Positions 33,639 to 42,929 of a stretch of 64,000 bases of DNA are shown here, one piece after another. The DNA comes from Pseudomonadota bacterium. GTDB taxonomy: Bacteria > Pseudomonadota > Gammaproteobacteria > Burkholderiales > Rhodocyclaceae. The translations under genes were made by a program, and so were the position numbers. Numbering within the stretch: the first letter of the stretch is position 1; each line of letters starts with the position of its first letter. The stretch spans positions 124,001 to 188,000 of the forward strand of contig JAGTRU010000009.1 in assembly GCA_018261905.1 (NCBI GenBank), written 5' to 3'. The notes under the pieces are model-generated. The model was given only the letters and a program-made list of their open reading frames with translations. It did no database searches and was not told the origin of the DNA.

Positions 33639-35137
33639 CGGCTACTCTGCCGGGTGATGCGGAGCGAGAACGGGCGCGCTTCCGCTGGATTGTTCTCGGC
33701 CCCGCTTGCTGACTGCGCCAGGCTGGCCGCGGTGGCTAACAGGGGCGGGCCGAGGTCGACGGTGCAGCCCGTCTGGGCCCGCAGGAGTCCGATGAATTGT
33801 TCGAGCGTGGCCAAACCGGTGGCCGGCGCGGAGCGAATGAAGCCACTCAGGGCGAGGCTTTCCGGAAGGGCGCTTGGGGTCTCCGCGGGGCCGGGCGGGG
33901 CCAGGTCGAGACGCCAGTCCAGGCTTTCCAGTTCGATAGCTGCGACCTGGTCCATGACTTCGCTGAGTCGCTGCAAGCTGGCCCCGAGGCGACCCTGATG
34001 GCCGAGGAGTGTGGCCTGGCGGTCGGTCAGGTGGCGCAGGGTGGGATGGTCGATGGCGAGTTGCGGAAAAGTTGCGGCGATTTCCCGGTAGCGCCGCTGT
34101 AAATCGGCTTCCCGGCTGGCCAGTTGCCGGCTTGCCGCGTTCAGCCCGGTGCTCCGGTAGGTGTTGCTGGCGGCCAGCAGGGTTGCGCTGAGCAGGGTGC
34201 CGAGGCTCAGTGCAATCAGTGCCTGACGGATTTGCGCCAGGCGGAAATTGTGGCGCAGTTGGCTGTCGGCGAATTGTTGCCGGGGGCGGTGCTGGGCCAG
34301 CAAATGAAGATAGAGCCGGGCGCAGGAATTGTCGTCGGGGCCCGTTTTGAGCTTGAGGCGGTCGGCGGCGGCGGGCAGGTCGATGACGGTAAAGGCCAGC
34401 GTCCCTCGGTTGTGGCCGCCTTGCCGGATGGGCTGCAGGGCCGCCGGCTGGGCGATGACATATACCGGCAGGATATCCTCGCGGCCGATTTGCCGTTGGC
34501 CGAGCAGATATTGCTGCAGTTTGCCGGCTTCGGAAACAAGTGCCTCGGCCAGGGCTTCCGGGCGACGGTCGCCGATCGCCACCAGACGCGAGAATACCGT
34601 CTGCCCGTTCAGTAGATGGCTTTCCCGGATGGCATCGCCGAACTGGCACAAGAGCAGCCCGTCGCATGGCGGGTGGCCAAGTCGTTGCAACAGTGCTCCG
34701 GCCAATTGGGTTACCGAGTAGATGCCGCTGAGGGCGACTTCCGACTCGCTGATGGCTTGCTGCCAGGGCTGCAAGCGATCGGGGGCGGTGAATGCCGCGA
34801 GGAGCAGTTTTTCGTTTTTGCGCCTGGTTTTTTCGTGGCCGAGGGAAAGGCTCGTGCGTAACACCGGGCCGGCAAAATGTTGGCGGCTTTTGCGCTCGAT
34901 CAGCGCCTGACGGTCCGCTCCCCACAAGAAAGGAATCGTCTCCTGGCGATAGCTTTCTTCGGCGCTATTGACCAGCCAATGGAAGTACTCGCGGTGGTGC
35001 GCTGCGAGATATCCCCGGAAGTTGTCCAAGCCGGGGCCATCCGGCGCAAACCCGACGGCATCGACGAGTTGCCCCCGCTGCCAGGCGAACGCCGTCAGTT
35101 GATCGGCCTCGAGATAGAGCAGGCGGCAGCTATTCAT
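33635..35137 (-). CDS. PilM/N-like (MshI-type) assembly protein
   Basis: 500 residues. The N-terminal part (about 1-330) resembles the actin-like PilM/MshI fold (ESEVALSGIYSVTQLAGALL, LCQFGDAIRESHLLNG); a membrane helix at about 335-352 (ALIALSLGTLLSATLLAAS) and a periplasmic coiled coil and domain follow, as in PilN/GspL. It therefore combines the PilM and PilN roles in one chain, as MshI/GspL does. Start at 35137 overlaps the stop of the platform gene. Confidence 0.75.
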   Translation of the reverse strand: MNSCRLLYLEADQLTAFAWQRGQLVDAVGFAPDGPGLDNFRGYLAAHHREYFHWLVNSAEESYRQETIPFLWGADRQALIERKSRQHFAGPVLRTSLSLGHEKTRRKNEKLLLAAFTAPDRLQPWQQAISESEVALSGIYSVTQLAGALLQRLGHPPCDGLLLCQFGDAIRESHLLNGQTVFSRLVAIGDRRPEALAEALVSEAGKLQQYLLGQRQIGREDILPVYVIAQPAALQPIRQGGHNRGTLAFTVIDLPAAADRLKLKTGPDDNSCARLYLHLLAQHRPRQQFADSQLRHNFRLAQIRQALIALSLGTLLSATLLAASNTYRSTGLNAASRQLASREADLQRRYREIAATFPQLAIDHPTLRHLTDRQATLLGHQGRLGASLQRLSEVMDQVAAIELESLDWRLDLAPPGPAETPSALPESLALSGFIRSAPATGLATLEQFIGLLRAQTGCTVDLGPPLLATAASLAQSASGAENNPAEARPFSLRITRQSSR

Positions 35138-36333
35138 GGCTTGATCCGGCCGATCACCTCGTAAATTGGGCCGATGACCGACAGCATGATCCAACCCAGC
35201 ATCAGCCCCATGCCGACCGTCAGTATCGGTTCGATCATCGTCTGTGCCTTGGCGACGGCTTCCTTGACATCGCGGTTGTAAAAATAGGCGACATTGAGCA
35301 GGGCAGCGTCGAGTTTGCCGGTGCTTTCGCCGACGTGCAGCATGCGCACCACCAGGGAGGGGAAAAGTTGGGCGCTGGCAAAGGCGCCGGCGACGCTACG
35401 CCCTTCGCGTATCAATTGCTCGACCTCCTCGAGTGCCTGCTGGAGCCGCTGATTGCCGACGGCGAGCCGGGTAATGGCCAGCGCTTCGAGTACCGGAATG
35501 CCCGCCGCGTAAAGCATGGCCAGCGTATTGGCGAAGCGGGCCAGGATGATCTTGTTGAGGATCTTGCCGAGCCCGGGGCAACGCAGCTTGGCGGCGTCCA
35601 GCCGGAGTCGGGCGGCCGGGTTGTGGCGGACGACGATGGGCAGCAGGCTGAGGATGGCGATGGGGAGCAAGAGGAAAAGGAACCAACAGTCGGCGAGCAG
35701 TTGAGAGACGAAAAAGAGCAGCCTGGTGTGGGCCGGCAGGGTCTGGCCCATGTTGCTGACGAACAGCTTCAACTGCGGCACCATGTAGATCATCAGGAAA
35801 ATGCTGGCGGCCAGGACGATGCCGGCGACCAGCGACGGATATAGCAGCAGCTTCTTGGTGTGGCTGGCCAGCTCGTCTTCCCACTTCAGCGATGCGCCCA
35901 GGCTGGCCAGTACTTCCGGGAGTTGGCCGCTGGCTTCGCCAGCGCGGACGAGATTGACGAAGACCCGGCTGAATGCCGCGGGGTGTTCGGCCATGGCTTG
36001 CGACAGAGTCTGGCCGCCTTCGATGCCTTCGATCAGGCTGGCCGTGAGGCGGCGAAAGTCGGGGGGTGTGATTGCCTCCCGCAGGTCGGCCAGACCATCC
36101 AGGAGGGGCACTCCGGCGCTGCTGAGTTGCTCGAGATGGAAACAGAAATTGATCAGGTCGCGGCGCGGGATGCGGCGTCGGCGCAGGGTCCTGGCGGGAC
36201 GTGCCGGGCGACCGGCGACCAGGTCGAGATCCATGCGCAACAGGCGCATTTCGAGATCGCTCAGGTTGCCGGCGTCGAGTTCCCCGCGGACCCGTCGGCC
36301 GCTGGCGCTGACCGCTTTGTAGGCGAAGCGCAT
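35134..36333 (-). CDS. GspF/PilC/MshG-like platform protein
   Basis: 399 residues. Two T2SSF domains are seen at about 60-185 and 260-385 with the motifs FCFHLEQLSSAGVPLLDGL and FANTLAMLYAAGIPVLEAL, and three membrane segments (about 160, 213 and 368). The protein sits in the inner membrane and links the ATPase to the pilin pool. Overlapping starts with the next gene and a 2-base gap to the ATPase gene support one operon. Confidence 0.93.
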   Translation of the reverse strand: MRFAYKAVSASGRRVRGELDAGNLSDLEMRLLRMDLDLVAGRPARPARTLRRRRIPRRDLINFCFHLEQLSSAGVPLLDGLADLREAITPPDFRRLTASLIEGIEGGQTLSQAMAEHPAAFSRVFVNLVRAGEASGQLPEVLASLGASLKWEDELASHTKKLLLYPSLVAGIVLAASIFLMIYMVPQLKLFVSNMGQTLPAHTRLLFFVSQLLADCWFLFLLLPIAILSLLPIVVRHNPAARLRLDAAKLRCPGLGKILNKIILARFANTLAMLYAAGIPVLEALAITRLAVGNQRLQQALEEVEQLIREGRSVAGAFASAQLFPSLVVRMLHVGESTGKLDAALLNVAYFYNRDVKEAVAKAQTMIEPILTVGMGLMLGWIMLSVIGPIYEVIGRIKP

Positions 36334-36335
36334 GG

Positions 36336-38042
36336 TCAGTCGCGATCGGTCAGGTCAATGCAACGGCGCAGTTCGGCGAGCGAGGTGCAGCCTTGGCGGA
36401 CCCGCCGCAGACCGTCTTCGGCCAACGTGCTGAAGCCCTGGCGGGTGGCCTGACAGAGAATTTCGTGGGAACTTGCCCGACGCGCGATCAGGGCATCGAG
36501 TTCTCGACCGAGGCGTAACAGTTCCATGATTGCCAGGCGTCCCCGGTAGCCCTGGAAGGCGCATCGGTCGCAGCCATTGGCCCGGAACAGCAGCACTGGC
36601 TGCCCGTCGTCCGGTTCCGAAAACAGGCGGGCTTCCTCGGCCGGCGCCTGATAGGGCGTCTTGCAGTGTTCGCAGAGACGGCGCAGCAGGCGTTGGGCGA
36701 CGATGCCGATCATGTTGCCGGCCATCAGGTCGGGCAAGATGCCGCTGTCGAGGAGCCGGGGGATGGCGCCGACGGCGGAATTGCTGTGCAGGGTGGCATA
36801 CACCTGGTGCCCGGTCATGGCTGCCCGGAAGGCCATTTTGGCGGTTTCGGCATCGCGGATTTCGCCGACCAGAATGACGTCCGGGTCCTGGCGCATCATT
36901 GAGCGGATGCCGTTGGCGAAGTCGAGTTTGGCATTCTCCGCCACCGAGGTCTGGCGGATCAGCGGCATCGGGTATTCGACCGGGTCTTCCAGGGTCATGA
37001 TGTGGATGCCCTCGTTGTTGATATGGTTGAGCAGGGAGTACAAGGTGGTCGTCTTGCCACTGCCGGTCGGGCCGGTGAGCAGGATGATGCCCTCCGGGCG
37101 GGCGATCATCAGTTCGAGTTGCCGCAACTGTGTCGCGGTCAGTCCGAGTTCTTCGAGGGGGACGATGCCCTTTTGCCGGTCGAGAATGCGCAATACGATA
37201 TTTTCGCCGTGGATGGTCGGCTGGCTGGCGACGCGAAAATCAACCGGGTGACCGAAGACGGCGAGGCCGATGCGGCCATCCTGCGGGGCGCGCATTTCGG
37301 CGATGTTCATGCCGGCCATGATCTTGATGCGAACGCTCATGGCCGGCCAGTACGAGTGATGGAGGGCGCGGATTTGGCGCAGCAGGCCATCGATCCGGTA
37401 ACGGATGCGGAGAAAGCCGGCTTCCGGTTCGAAGTGGATGTCGGAAGCGCCCTGTTTGACGGCATCGATCAGGATCGAGTCAATCAGGCGAACGACCGGC
37501 TGGTGGTAGTCGTCGTTTGCGGAGCGGCGACTGCCAGACTCGATTTCGCCGGTTTCCAGTTCGTGCAGGATGCCGTCGATCGACAATTCGTGACCGTAAT
37601 ACTGGTCGATGGCACGGTCGATTTCCGTTTCGCCGGCGAGCAGCATCTCGATTTCCAGGCCGGCACCCAGTTCGGCACGGAGGCGGTCGATAGCGATCAG
37701 ATCGTGGATGTCGGCGATCGCGAGGCGTAACCGGTGGTGCTGGCTGTCGTAGGCGAGCGGCAGCAGGCGGTGGTGCTTGGCCAGTTCGCGGGGGAGCAGT
37801 TTGATGGCTTGCGGCTCGACCACGGTGCGCGATAGATCGATGCAACGCTGCCCGAGGTTTTCAGCGAGCGCCTGACGCAATGCCGCTTCGTGGACGAAGC
37901 CCAGGCTGATCAGCAGCTTGCCGAGCGGTTGGTTGCGCTTGAGTTGCTCGTAGAGCGCGATGCGTAGCTGATCCTCGCTCAGAAAGCCGGCGCCGATCAG
38001 GATCTGGCCCAAAGGACGGCGTTCCGGAGGCTGATTGCTCAT
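36336..38042 (-). CDS. GspE/PilB/MshE-like assembly ATPase
   Basis: 568 residues. Residues 1-150 are a T2SSE-N/MshEN domain (GFLSEDQLRIALYEQ and GFVHEAALRQALAEN); the ATPase follows with Walker A GPTGSGKTTT, the Asp box, Walker B DVILVGEIRD and the His box TLHSNSA. A zinc tetracysteine (CEHC...CDRC) lies near residue 470. It powers pilin polymerisation. The MshEN domain binds c-di-GMP in relatives, a possibility here. Confidence 0.94.
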   Translation of the reverse strand: MSNQPPERRPLGQILIGAGFLSEDQLRIALYEQLKRNQPLGKLLISLGFVHEAALRQALAENLGQRCIDLSRTVVEPQAIKLLPRELAKHHRLLPLAYDSQHHRLRLAIADIHDLIAIDRLRAELGAGLEIEMLLAGETEIDRAIDQYYGHELSIDGILHELETGEIESGSRRSANDDYHQPVVRLIDSILIDAVKQGASDIHFEPEAGFLRIRYRIDGLLRQIRALHHSYWPAMSVRIKIMAGMNIAEMRAPQDGRIGLAVFGHPVDFRVASQPTIHGENIVLRILDRQKGIVPLEELGLTATQLRQLELMIARPEGIILLTGPTGSGKTTTLYSLLNHINNEGIHIMTLEDPVEYPMPLIRQTSVAENAKLDFANGIRSMMRQDPDVILVGEIRDAETAKMAFRAAMTGHQVYATLHSNSAVGAIPRLLDSGILPDLMAGNMIGIVAQRLLRRLCEHCKTPYQAPAEEARLFSEPDDGQPVLLFRANGCDRCAFQGYRGRLAIMELLRLGRELDALIARRASSHEILCQATRQGFSTLAEDGLRRVRQGCTSLAELRRCIDLTDRD

Positions 38043-38048
38043 GGTTGC

Positions 38049-39839
38049 TCAGTGGCTGGGCCGGATGTTGAAGGGTTGCGCTTCATTGCGCGGCACGAAG
38101 AAATTCTCTTTGGGCAGCAAGTTGCCGAAATCCCGGTAGTCAGCCTCCAGGCTGGCTTCGGTGATGACCACGGGGCGCAGGAAAATGACCAGTTCGGTTT
38201 TTTGGGTGAAGTTGTTGCGGTTGGTCACCAGTTCGCCGAGGAGCGGAATTTGGCCGGCCACCGGCAAGCGTCGGGTCTGGTGATCGATGCGGTCCTCCAT
38301 CAGGCCGCCAAGAATGGCAATGTCGCCGCTGGCGATACGCATGACGGACTCGACTTCGCGCGTGCGGATGACCGGCACCAGGTTTTCAATGCCGTTCTTG
38401 CGCAGTTCGGGGTTGGGGTCGGCGATTTCCTTGCCGACGCTGGTAATGGTTGGTCGGACGTTGAGAATGACCATGTTGTTGGGGCTGATCTGGGCCGTAA
38501 CGCCCATGATCAATCCGACCGAGACCGTTTGCGGTGTCGTCGTGTAGGTGGTGGCGGTGCCGACATTGGCGGTCGTTGTTGTATCGGCCTTGACCGAGAA
38601 ATAGACGTAGTTTTCGACGACCTTGAGCAAGGCCGTCTGGTTGTTCAGCACCGAGAGGCGCGGGCTGGAGAGGACTTTTGTACTGCCGAAGGTTTCCAGC
38701 AGGCTGATCAGGGCGTTCGGATTCTGCTCCCGGGTGTATTTCAGATTGACCGTGCTTTTCAGCGGGTTGCCGATGTACTCGACCAGGCCGCGGGCGCTGA
38801 GCTGGGTCCAGTCGATGCCCTGTTCGTAGCCGTCCTTGAGGGCGACTTCGATGATGGTCGATTCGATCAGCACCTGGCGATGGGCAGCGTTGACCAGATG
38901 TTCGAGAAACTCGGCAATACGCTCATGCTGGCGCTGGGTGGCGCGCACGACAACGATGCCGTTCTCGGTATTCATGATGACCGAGGCGGCTTCCCGGAAG
39001 GTGTTGCGCCGCACCGTGGCATTCCCCGTCGCCTGACTGGCCGAACTGGGCAGGGGAAGGTTCGGCTCGGCGCCGGTGCCGGCCCGGGCGGGGCGTTTTC
39101 CGGTGTATTGCGGCAGCGCGGCAGTGCCGCTGGCGGTCTGGTTGCTGCTTTGCTCAATGAGCGTTTCGCTGGAGCCCGGGGGCAGGATCTTGTCGGTTTC
39201 CCGGAGAATGTCCTTGATATTCTTTTCCAGCGATTCCCAGAACTGGTTTTTGGCGATGTTTTCAATCCGCGTGTTGGAGATGTTGCCGCCGTTCCCGCCG
39301 CTGCCCGGGGCGCTTGCGGCGGCGCTGGGGAGGCCGGTGGCGATCTGGCTGTTGGCCGAAACCAGGCCATTGACGGTGCGCGAAAGATTGACGTAATCGA
39401 CCGTGTAGTGCTTCAGAAATGGCGTATCCGGCATGATGCTGAGATAGCTGCCATTCAGTTCTATACGCATGTCCACCTGGCGGGCGATGCGACTGAGCAA
39501 TTGCGACAGGGTCTGGTCTATGGCGTTGAGGGTGACGCTGCCGTTTATCCCGGGATGGATATCGACGTTGAGCTTGGCGTCGCGGGCCAGGACGAAGAGC
39601 AGGTCATGAACCGGAACGTTATTGACGATGACGCTGAAGGTATCTGTTTTGGCGACGGGGGGTGGCGGGCTGGTGGCGCTCGCCATGGCCGGTGTTGGGG
39701 GCTTGGCTGGGCGCGGGCCGCCGACGCTCTTCTCGCCGAGATGACCGCGCAAAGGTTCGTGCGGTATTGGCGCCGAGCAGGAGGTGGCGAGAGCGGCAAG
39801 GAGCAGGCTCGGGAAAAAGCCGATTTTCATCGGGGGCAT
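38049..39839 (-). CDS. secretin, MshL/PilQ/GspD family
   Basis: 596 residues. The signal sequence carries a possible lipobox (LATSC), so the protein may be a lipoprotein. An STN domain lies at about 60-130 (NVPVHDLLFVLARDAKLNVDIHPG), N1-like parts follow, and the secretin barrel occupies the last 260 residues (VLSSPRLSVLNNQTALLKV; GDIAILGGLMEDR; VPLLGELVTNRN-like). A low-complexity linker is at about 200-260. It forms the outer-membrane gate and is the first gene of the operon. An ATG at 39830 (MKIGFF) is the alternative start; neither has a clear ribosome-binding site. Confidence 0.92.
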   Translation of the reverse strand: MPPMKIGFFPSLLLAALATSCSAPIPHEPLRGHLGEKSVGGPRPAKPPTPAMASATSPPPPVAKTDTFSVIVNNVPVHDLLFVLARDAKLNVDIHPGINGSVTLNAIDQTLSQLLSRIARQVDMRIELNGSYLSIMPDTPFLKHYTVDYVNLSRTVNGLVSANSQIATGLPSAAASAPGSGGNGGNISNTRIENIAKNQFWESLEKNIKDILRETDKILPPGSSETLIEQSSNQTASGTAALPQYTGKRPARAGTGAEPNLPLPSSASQATGNATVRRNTFREAASVIMNTENGIVVVRATQRQHERIAEFLEHLVNAAHRQVLIESTIIEVALKDGYEQGIDWTQLSARGLVEYIGNPLKSTVNLKYTREQNPNALISLLETFGSTKVLSSPRLSVLNNQTALLKVVENYVYFSVKADTTTTANVGTATTYTTTPQTVSVGLIMGVTAQISPNNMVILNVRPTITSVGKEIADPNPELRKNGIENLVPVIRTREVESVMRIASGDIAILGGLMEDRIDHQTRRLPVAGQIPLLGELVTNRNNFTQKTELVIFLRPVVITEASLEADYRDFGNLLPKENFFVPRNEAQPFNIRPSH

Positions 39840-40128
39840 GGTCTGGGCGACAAGGCGGCGGTTGGGGAGAGGCCAAGGGGAAAGCGCGAGGCTTCAATTT
39901 AGACCGTTGTCATATACCGGGCTAATCCGTGTGCGTGAATTTTTGTAAATCGGCAGCGCTTCCGTGCTTCTCCCTGGGGTGACGGCTGGTGCATCCAGTT
40001 CTCGTCTGTTTTTCGTCGGCGGCGGTAGCTTGGCCAGATGTCGGCAAATTTTCCGGCATTTACACGCTTAAGCATCAGGCATTGGCGGTGAGTCTGGTAA
40101 AATCGCCCGACTTTTTGAGGACAGAGCT
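39840..40128. other. divergent intergenic region, secretin / mlaF
   Basis: The 289 bases hold no gene. They must carry promoters for both the secretin operon and the Mla operon. A GGTAAAATCGCC stretch at 40095-40107, about 25 bases before mlaF, is a candidate extended -10 region; no clear -35 is seen. Confidence 0.5.
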
Positions 40129-40941
40129 TTGCCCGAAGACATCCTGGTCGATATTGCCGACCTCCAGTTCAATTATGACGGCCGACCCGTATTGCAGGGG
40201 ATCAACATGAAGATCCCCCGGGGCAAGGTGGTGGCCATCATGGGCGGCTCGGGTTGCGGCAAGACGACATTGTTGCGCTGTATCGGCGGTCAGTTGCGGC
40301 CGACCGGCGGGCGCGTGCGCCTGGAAAAGCATCAGGTCAGCGAAATGTCGGAGTCGGATCTGTATCGACTGCGCCGCAAGATGGGGATGCTTTTCCAGTT
40401 TGGTGCGCTGTTTACCGATATCTCGGTGTTCGAGAACGTGGCCTTTCCCTTGCGCGAGCATACCGATCTGGCGGAAGAAATGATCCGCGATCTGGTTCTG
40501 ATGAAGCTGGAAGCGGTCGGTTTGCGCGGCGCCAGCCACTTGATGCCGGGGGAACTTTCCGGTGGCATGGCGCGGCGCGTGGCGCTGGCCCGGGCCGTGG
40601 CGCTCGACCCGATGCTGGTGATGTACGACGAGCCGTTTACCGGTCTCGATCCGATTGCGCTCGGGGTCATCGGACAACTGATCCGTAAATTGAACGATGC
40701 GCTGGGGGCGACCTCGATCATGGTCACCCATGATGTGCAGGAGTCCCTGCAGATCGTCGACTACATCTATTTCATTTCGAACGGGCAGATCGTCGCCGAA
40801 GGAACGCCGGATCAAATCCGTGCCTCGGATGACCCCTTCGTGCACCAGTTCGTGCATGCCGAAATCGAAGGGCCGGTCCATTTCGACTATCCGGCGCCGT
40901 CGATCAGGCAGGAATTCTTGGCCGGGGTGGCGCATGCTTAA
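40129..40941 (+). CDS. mlaF: phospholipid transport ATPase MlaF
   Basis: 270 residues. ABC ATPase with Walker A GGSGCGKTT, signature LSGGMARRVALAR, Walker B MYDEPFTGLDP and the H-loop THD. Residues 230-270 carry the long C-terminal tail typical of MlaF. It powers the transport of phospholipids between the inner membrane and the periplasm. The start is a TTG at 40129, 7 bases after GAGGA. It overlaps mlaE by 8 bases. Confidence 0.94.
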   Translation: MPEDILVDIADLQFNYDGRPVLQGINMKIPRGKVVAIMGGSGCGKTTLLRCIGGQLRPTGGRVRLEKHQVSEMSESDLYRLRRKMGMLFQFGALFTDISVFENVAFPLREHTDLAEEMIRDLVLMKLEAVGLRGASHLMPGELSGGMARRVALARAVALDPMLVMYDEPFTGLDPIALGVIGQLIRKLNDALGATSIMVTHDVQESLQIVDYIYFISNGQIVAEGTPDQIRASDDPFVHQFVHAEIEGPVHFDYPAPSIRQEFLAGVAHA

Positions 40942-41728
40942 TCCGGCGACCTGGTTGCGTAAGCTGGGGCATGCGGTGACGGATCGGATTTGGCGTTTGG
41001 GTTTTGCCGCGCGCTTCCTGTATGCCATTTTTACCCATTCGGGCGTCGCTTTTCGCCGTTTGCCCTTGACCCTGCGGGAAATCTATTTCAGCGGCGTGCT
41101 GTCGCTCATCATCATTCTGGTATCCGGCCTGTTCGTCGGCATGGTGCTTGGTCTGCAGGGCTTTGAAACCCTGCAGCGCTTCGGGTCGACCGAAGCCCTC
41201 GGCATCATGGTCGCCCTTTCCCTGACGCGAGAGTTGGGGCCGGTGGTGGCCGGCCTGTTGTTCGCTTCGCGCGCCGGCACGTCGGTGACGGCAGAAATCG
41301 GCTTGATGAAGGCGACCGAACAGCTAAAAGCCATGGACATGATGGCGGTCAATCCGATCGCCCGCGTCGTGGCGCCGCGTTTCTGGGGGGGCGTCATTGC
41401 CATGCCGCTGTTGGCCGCGATGTTCTCGGCGATGGGCGTGCTCGGCGGCTGGCTGATCGGGGTGGTTTTTATCGGGGTCGACGATGGTGCCTTCTGGTCG
41501 CAGATGCAGGCGGGGGTGGACTGGCACTACGATGTCTTGAATGGCGTCATCAAAAGTTTTGTCTTTGGCATCGCGGTTTCGCTGATCGCCGTTTTCGAAG
41601 GTTACGATTCAGTGCCGACCGCCGAGGGCGTTTCCCGGGCAATCACCCGCACCGTGGTGACTTCGGCTCTGACCATTCTGGCCCTTGATTTCATTCTCAC
41701 CTCCTTCATGTTCCGGGGAACTTCATGA
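40934..41728 (+). CDS. mlaE: phospholipid transport permease MlaE
   Basis: 264 residues with about five or six membrane helices. The family motifs ELGPVVAGLLFASRAGTSVTAEIG and MKATEQLKAMDMMAVNPIARVVAPRF are present. The ATG at 40934 lies inside the end of mlaF, so translation is coupled; longer frames are shadows of mlaF. Confidence 0.94.
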   Translation: MLNPATWLRKLGHAVTDRIWRLGFAARFLYAIFTHSGVAFRRLPLTLREIYFSGVLSLIIILVSGLFVGMVLGLQGFETLQRFGSTEALGIMVALSLTRELGPVVAGLLFASRAGTSVTAEIGLMKATEQLKAMDMMAVNPIARVVAPRFWGGVIAMPLLAAMFSAMGVLGGWLIGVVFIGVDDGAFWSQMQAGVDWHYDVLNGVIKSFVFGIAVSLIAVFEGYDSVPTAEGVSRAITRTVVTSALTILALDFILTSFMFRGTS

Positions 41729-42195
41729 ACCGTACCGTTCTTGATCTCTGGGTCGGCTTTTTCGTCGCCCTGGGGATTGCCGCATTGTTGTTTTTGGCGC
41801 TCAAAGTGGGCAACCTTTCGTCGGCGCACTTGTCCGAGACGTATGTCTTGCAGGCCAAGTTTGATAACATCGGGGGACTGAAAGTGCGTGGACCGGTGAA
41901 AAGCGCCGGGGTCGTCGTCGGCCGGATTGCCGATATCAAATTCGATCCGGTAGCTTACGAAGCGGTGGTGACCATGAATGTGGATGGTCGTTATCATTTT
42001 CCGAAAGATACTTTCGCCTCGATCAATACCGCCGGCTTGCTCGGCGAACAGTACATCGGCCTCGATGCGGGTGGTGACGAGAAAATGTTGCAGGCGGGCG
42101 ATATCGTCAGCAAAACGCAGTCGGCAGTGGTTTTGGAAAAACTGATCAGTCAGTTTCTCTTCAATAAGGCGGCAGAAGGACAGGATACGAAATGA
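41725..42195 (+). CDS. mlaD: MCE-domain lipid-binding protein MlaD
   Basis: 156 residues. One membrane anchor (about 8-27) and one MCE domain (YVLQAKFDNIGGLKVRGPVKSAGVVVGRI). MlaD forms the hexameric ring that shuttles lipid between MlaC and MlaFE. The start overlaps the mlaE stop (ATGA). Confidence 0.95.
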   Translation: MNRTVLDLWVGFFVALGIAALLFLALKVGNLSSAHLSETYVLQAKFDNIGGLKVRGPVKSAGVVVGRIADIKFDPVAYEAVVTMNVDGRYHFPKDTFASINTAGLLGEQYIGLDAGGDEKMLQAGDIVSKTQSAVVLEKLISQFLFNKAAEGQDTK

Positions 42196-42911
42196 TGGTG
42201 AGGCGCGGGGCGTTGGGCGTGGGAGTTCGCTTGCTGGCAGTTGGCCTGATTGGCTTGGTCACGGCCGCTGGCGCCATGGCTGACGAAGACTCGCATGACC
42301 GTTATGAAGGTTTTAACCGGACCATGTTCTCGGTTAATGAGGCGGTGGACAAGGTCGTCACCAAACCCGTCGGGCAGGCTTACGACAAGACGGTGCCGCT
42401 GCCGGTCAAGGCCAGTGTCGGTAATTTTTTCGGCAATGCCGGCGACCTGTGGATTGGCGTCAATAGTGCCCTGCAGGGAAAGTTTGCCGAGGCCGGCGTT
42501 GATGTCGGTCGTCTGCTCATCAATTCGACCATCGGAATCTTCGGGCTCTTTGATGTGGCGAGCGAGTTGGGGCTCGACAAGCACGAGGAAGATTTCGGCC
42601 AGACGCTCGCCGTCTGGGGGGTTGGCGACGGCGGCTACCTCTTCTGGCCAATTATCGGGCCACGCACTGTACGCGATACGGCGGGTTGGGGCGTTGATAC
42701 CTATGTCGATACTGTTTCGTACATTCGTCCCGTCGCGGCGCGAAACGGTGCGGTTGTCCTGCGTTTCGTCGATATCCGGGCCAGCCTGTTGCCGGCGGAT
42801 CGGGTGGTCGATGAGGCGGCTCTTGATAAGTACGCCTACGTGCGTGACGCTTATTTGCAACGTCGTCGTAACCAGATTTTCGATGGCCGCCCGCCGCGGT
42901 TGGATGATTGA
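42192..42911 (+). CDS. mlaA: outer-membrane lipid asymmetry protein MlaA (VacJ)
   Basis: 239 residues, VacJ family: YEGFNRTMFSVNEAVDKVV, GDLWIGVNSALQGK, DFGQTLAVWGVGDGGYLFWPIIGPRTVRD. It takes phospholipids from the outer leaflet of the outer membrane and passes them to MlaC. The leader is an ordinary signal peptide ending AMA near residue 30 with no Cys, whereas E. coli MlaA is a lipoprotein. Start overlaps mlaD by 4 bases. Confidence 0.93.
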   Translation: MMVRRGALGVGVRLLAVGLIGLVTAAGAMADEDSHDRYEGFNRTMFSVNEAVDKVVTKPVGQAYDKTVPLPVKASVGNFFGNAGDLWIGVNSALQGKFAEAGVDVGRLLINSTIGIFGLFDVASELGLDKHEEDFGQTLAVWGVGDGGYLFWPIIGPRTVRDTAGWGVDTYVDTVSYIRPVAARNGAVVLRFVDIRASLLPADRVVDEAALDKYAYVRDAYLQRRRNQIFDGRPPRLDD

Positions 42912-42929
42912 TTCTTGATTGTAGAGATA

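Noticed and set aside
38052-39902. 616-codon open frame on the plus strand
   Set aside because: It is antiparallel to the secretin gene, which shows clear family motifs in its own frame.
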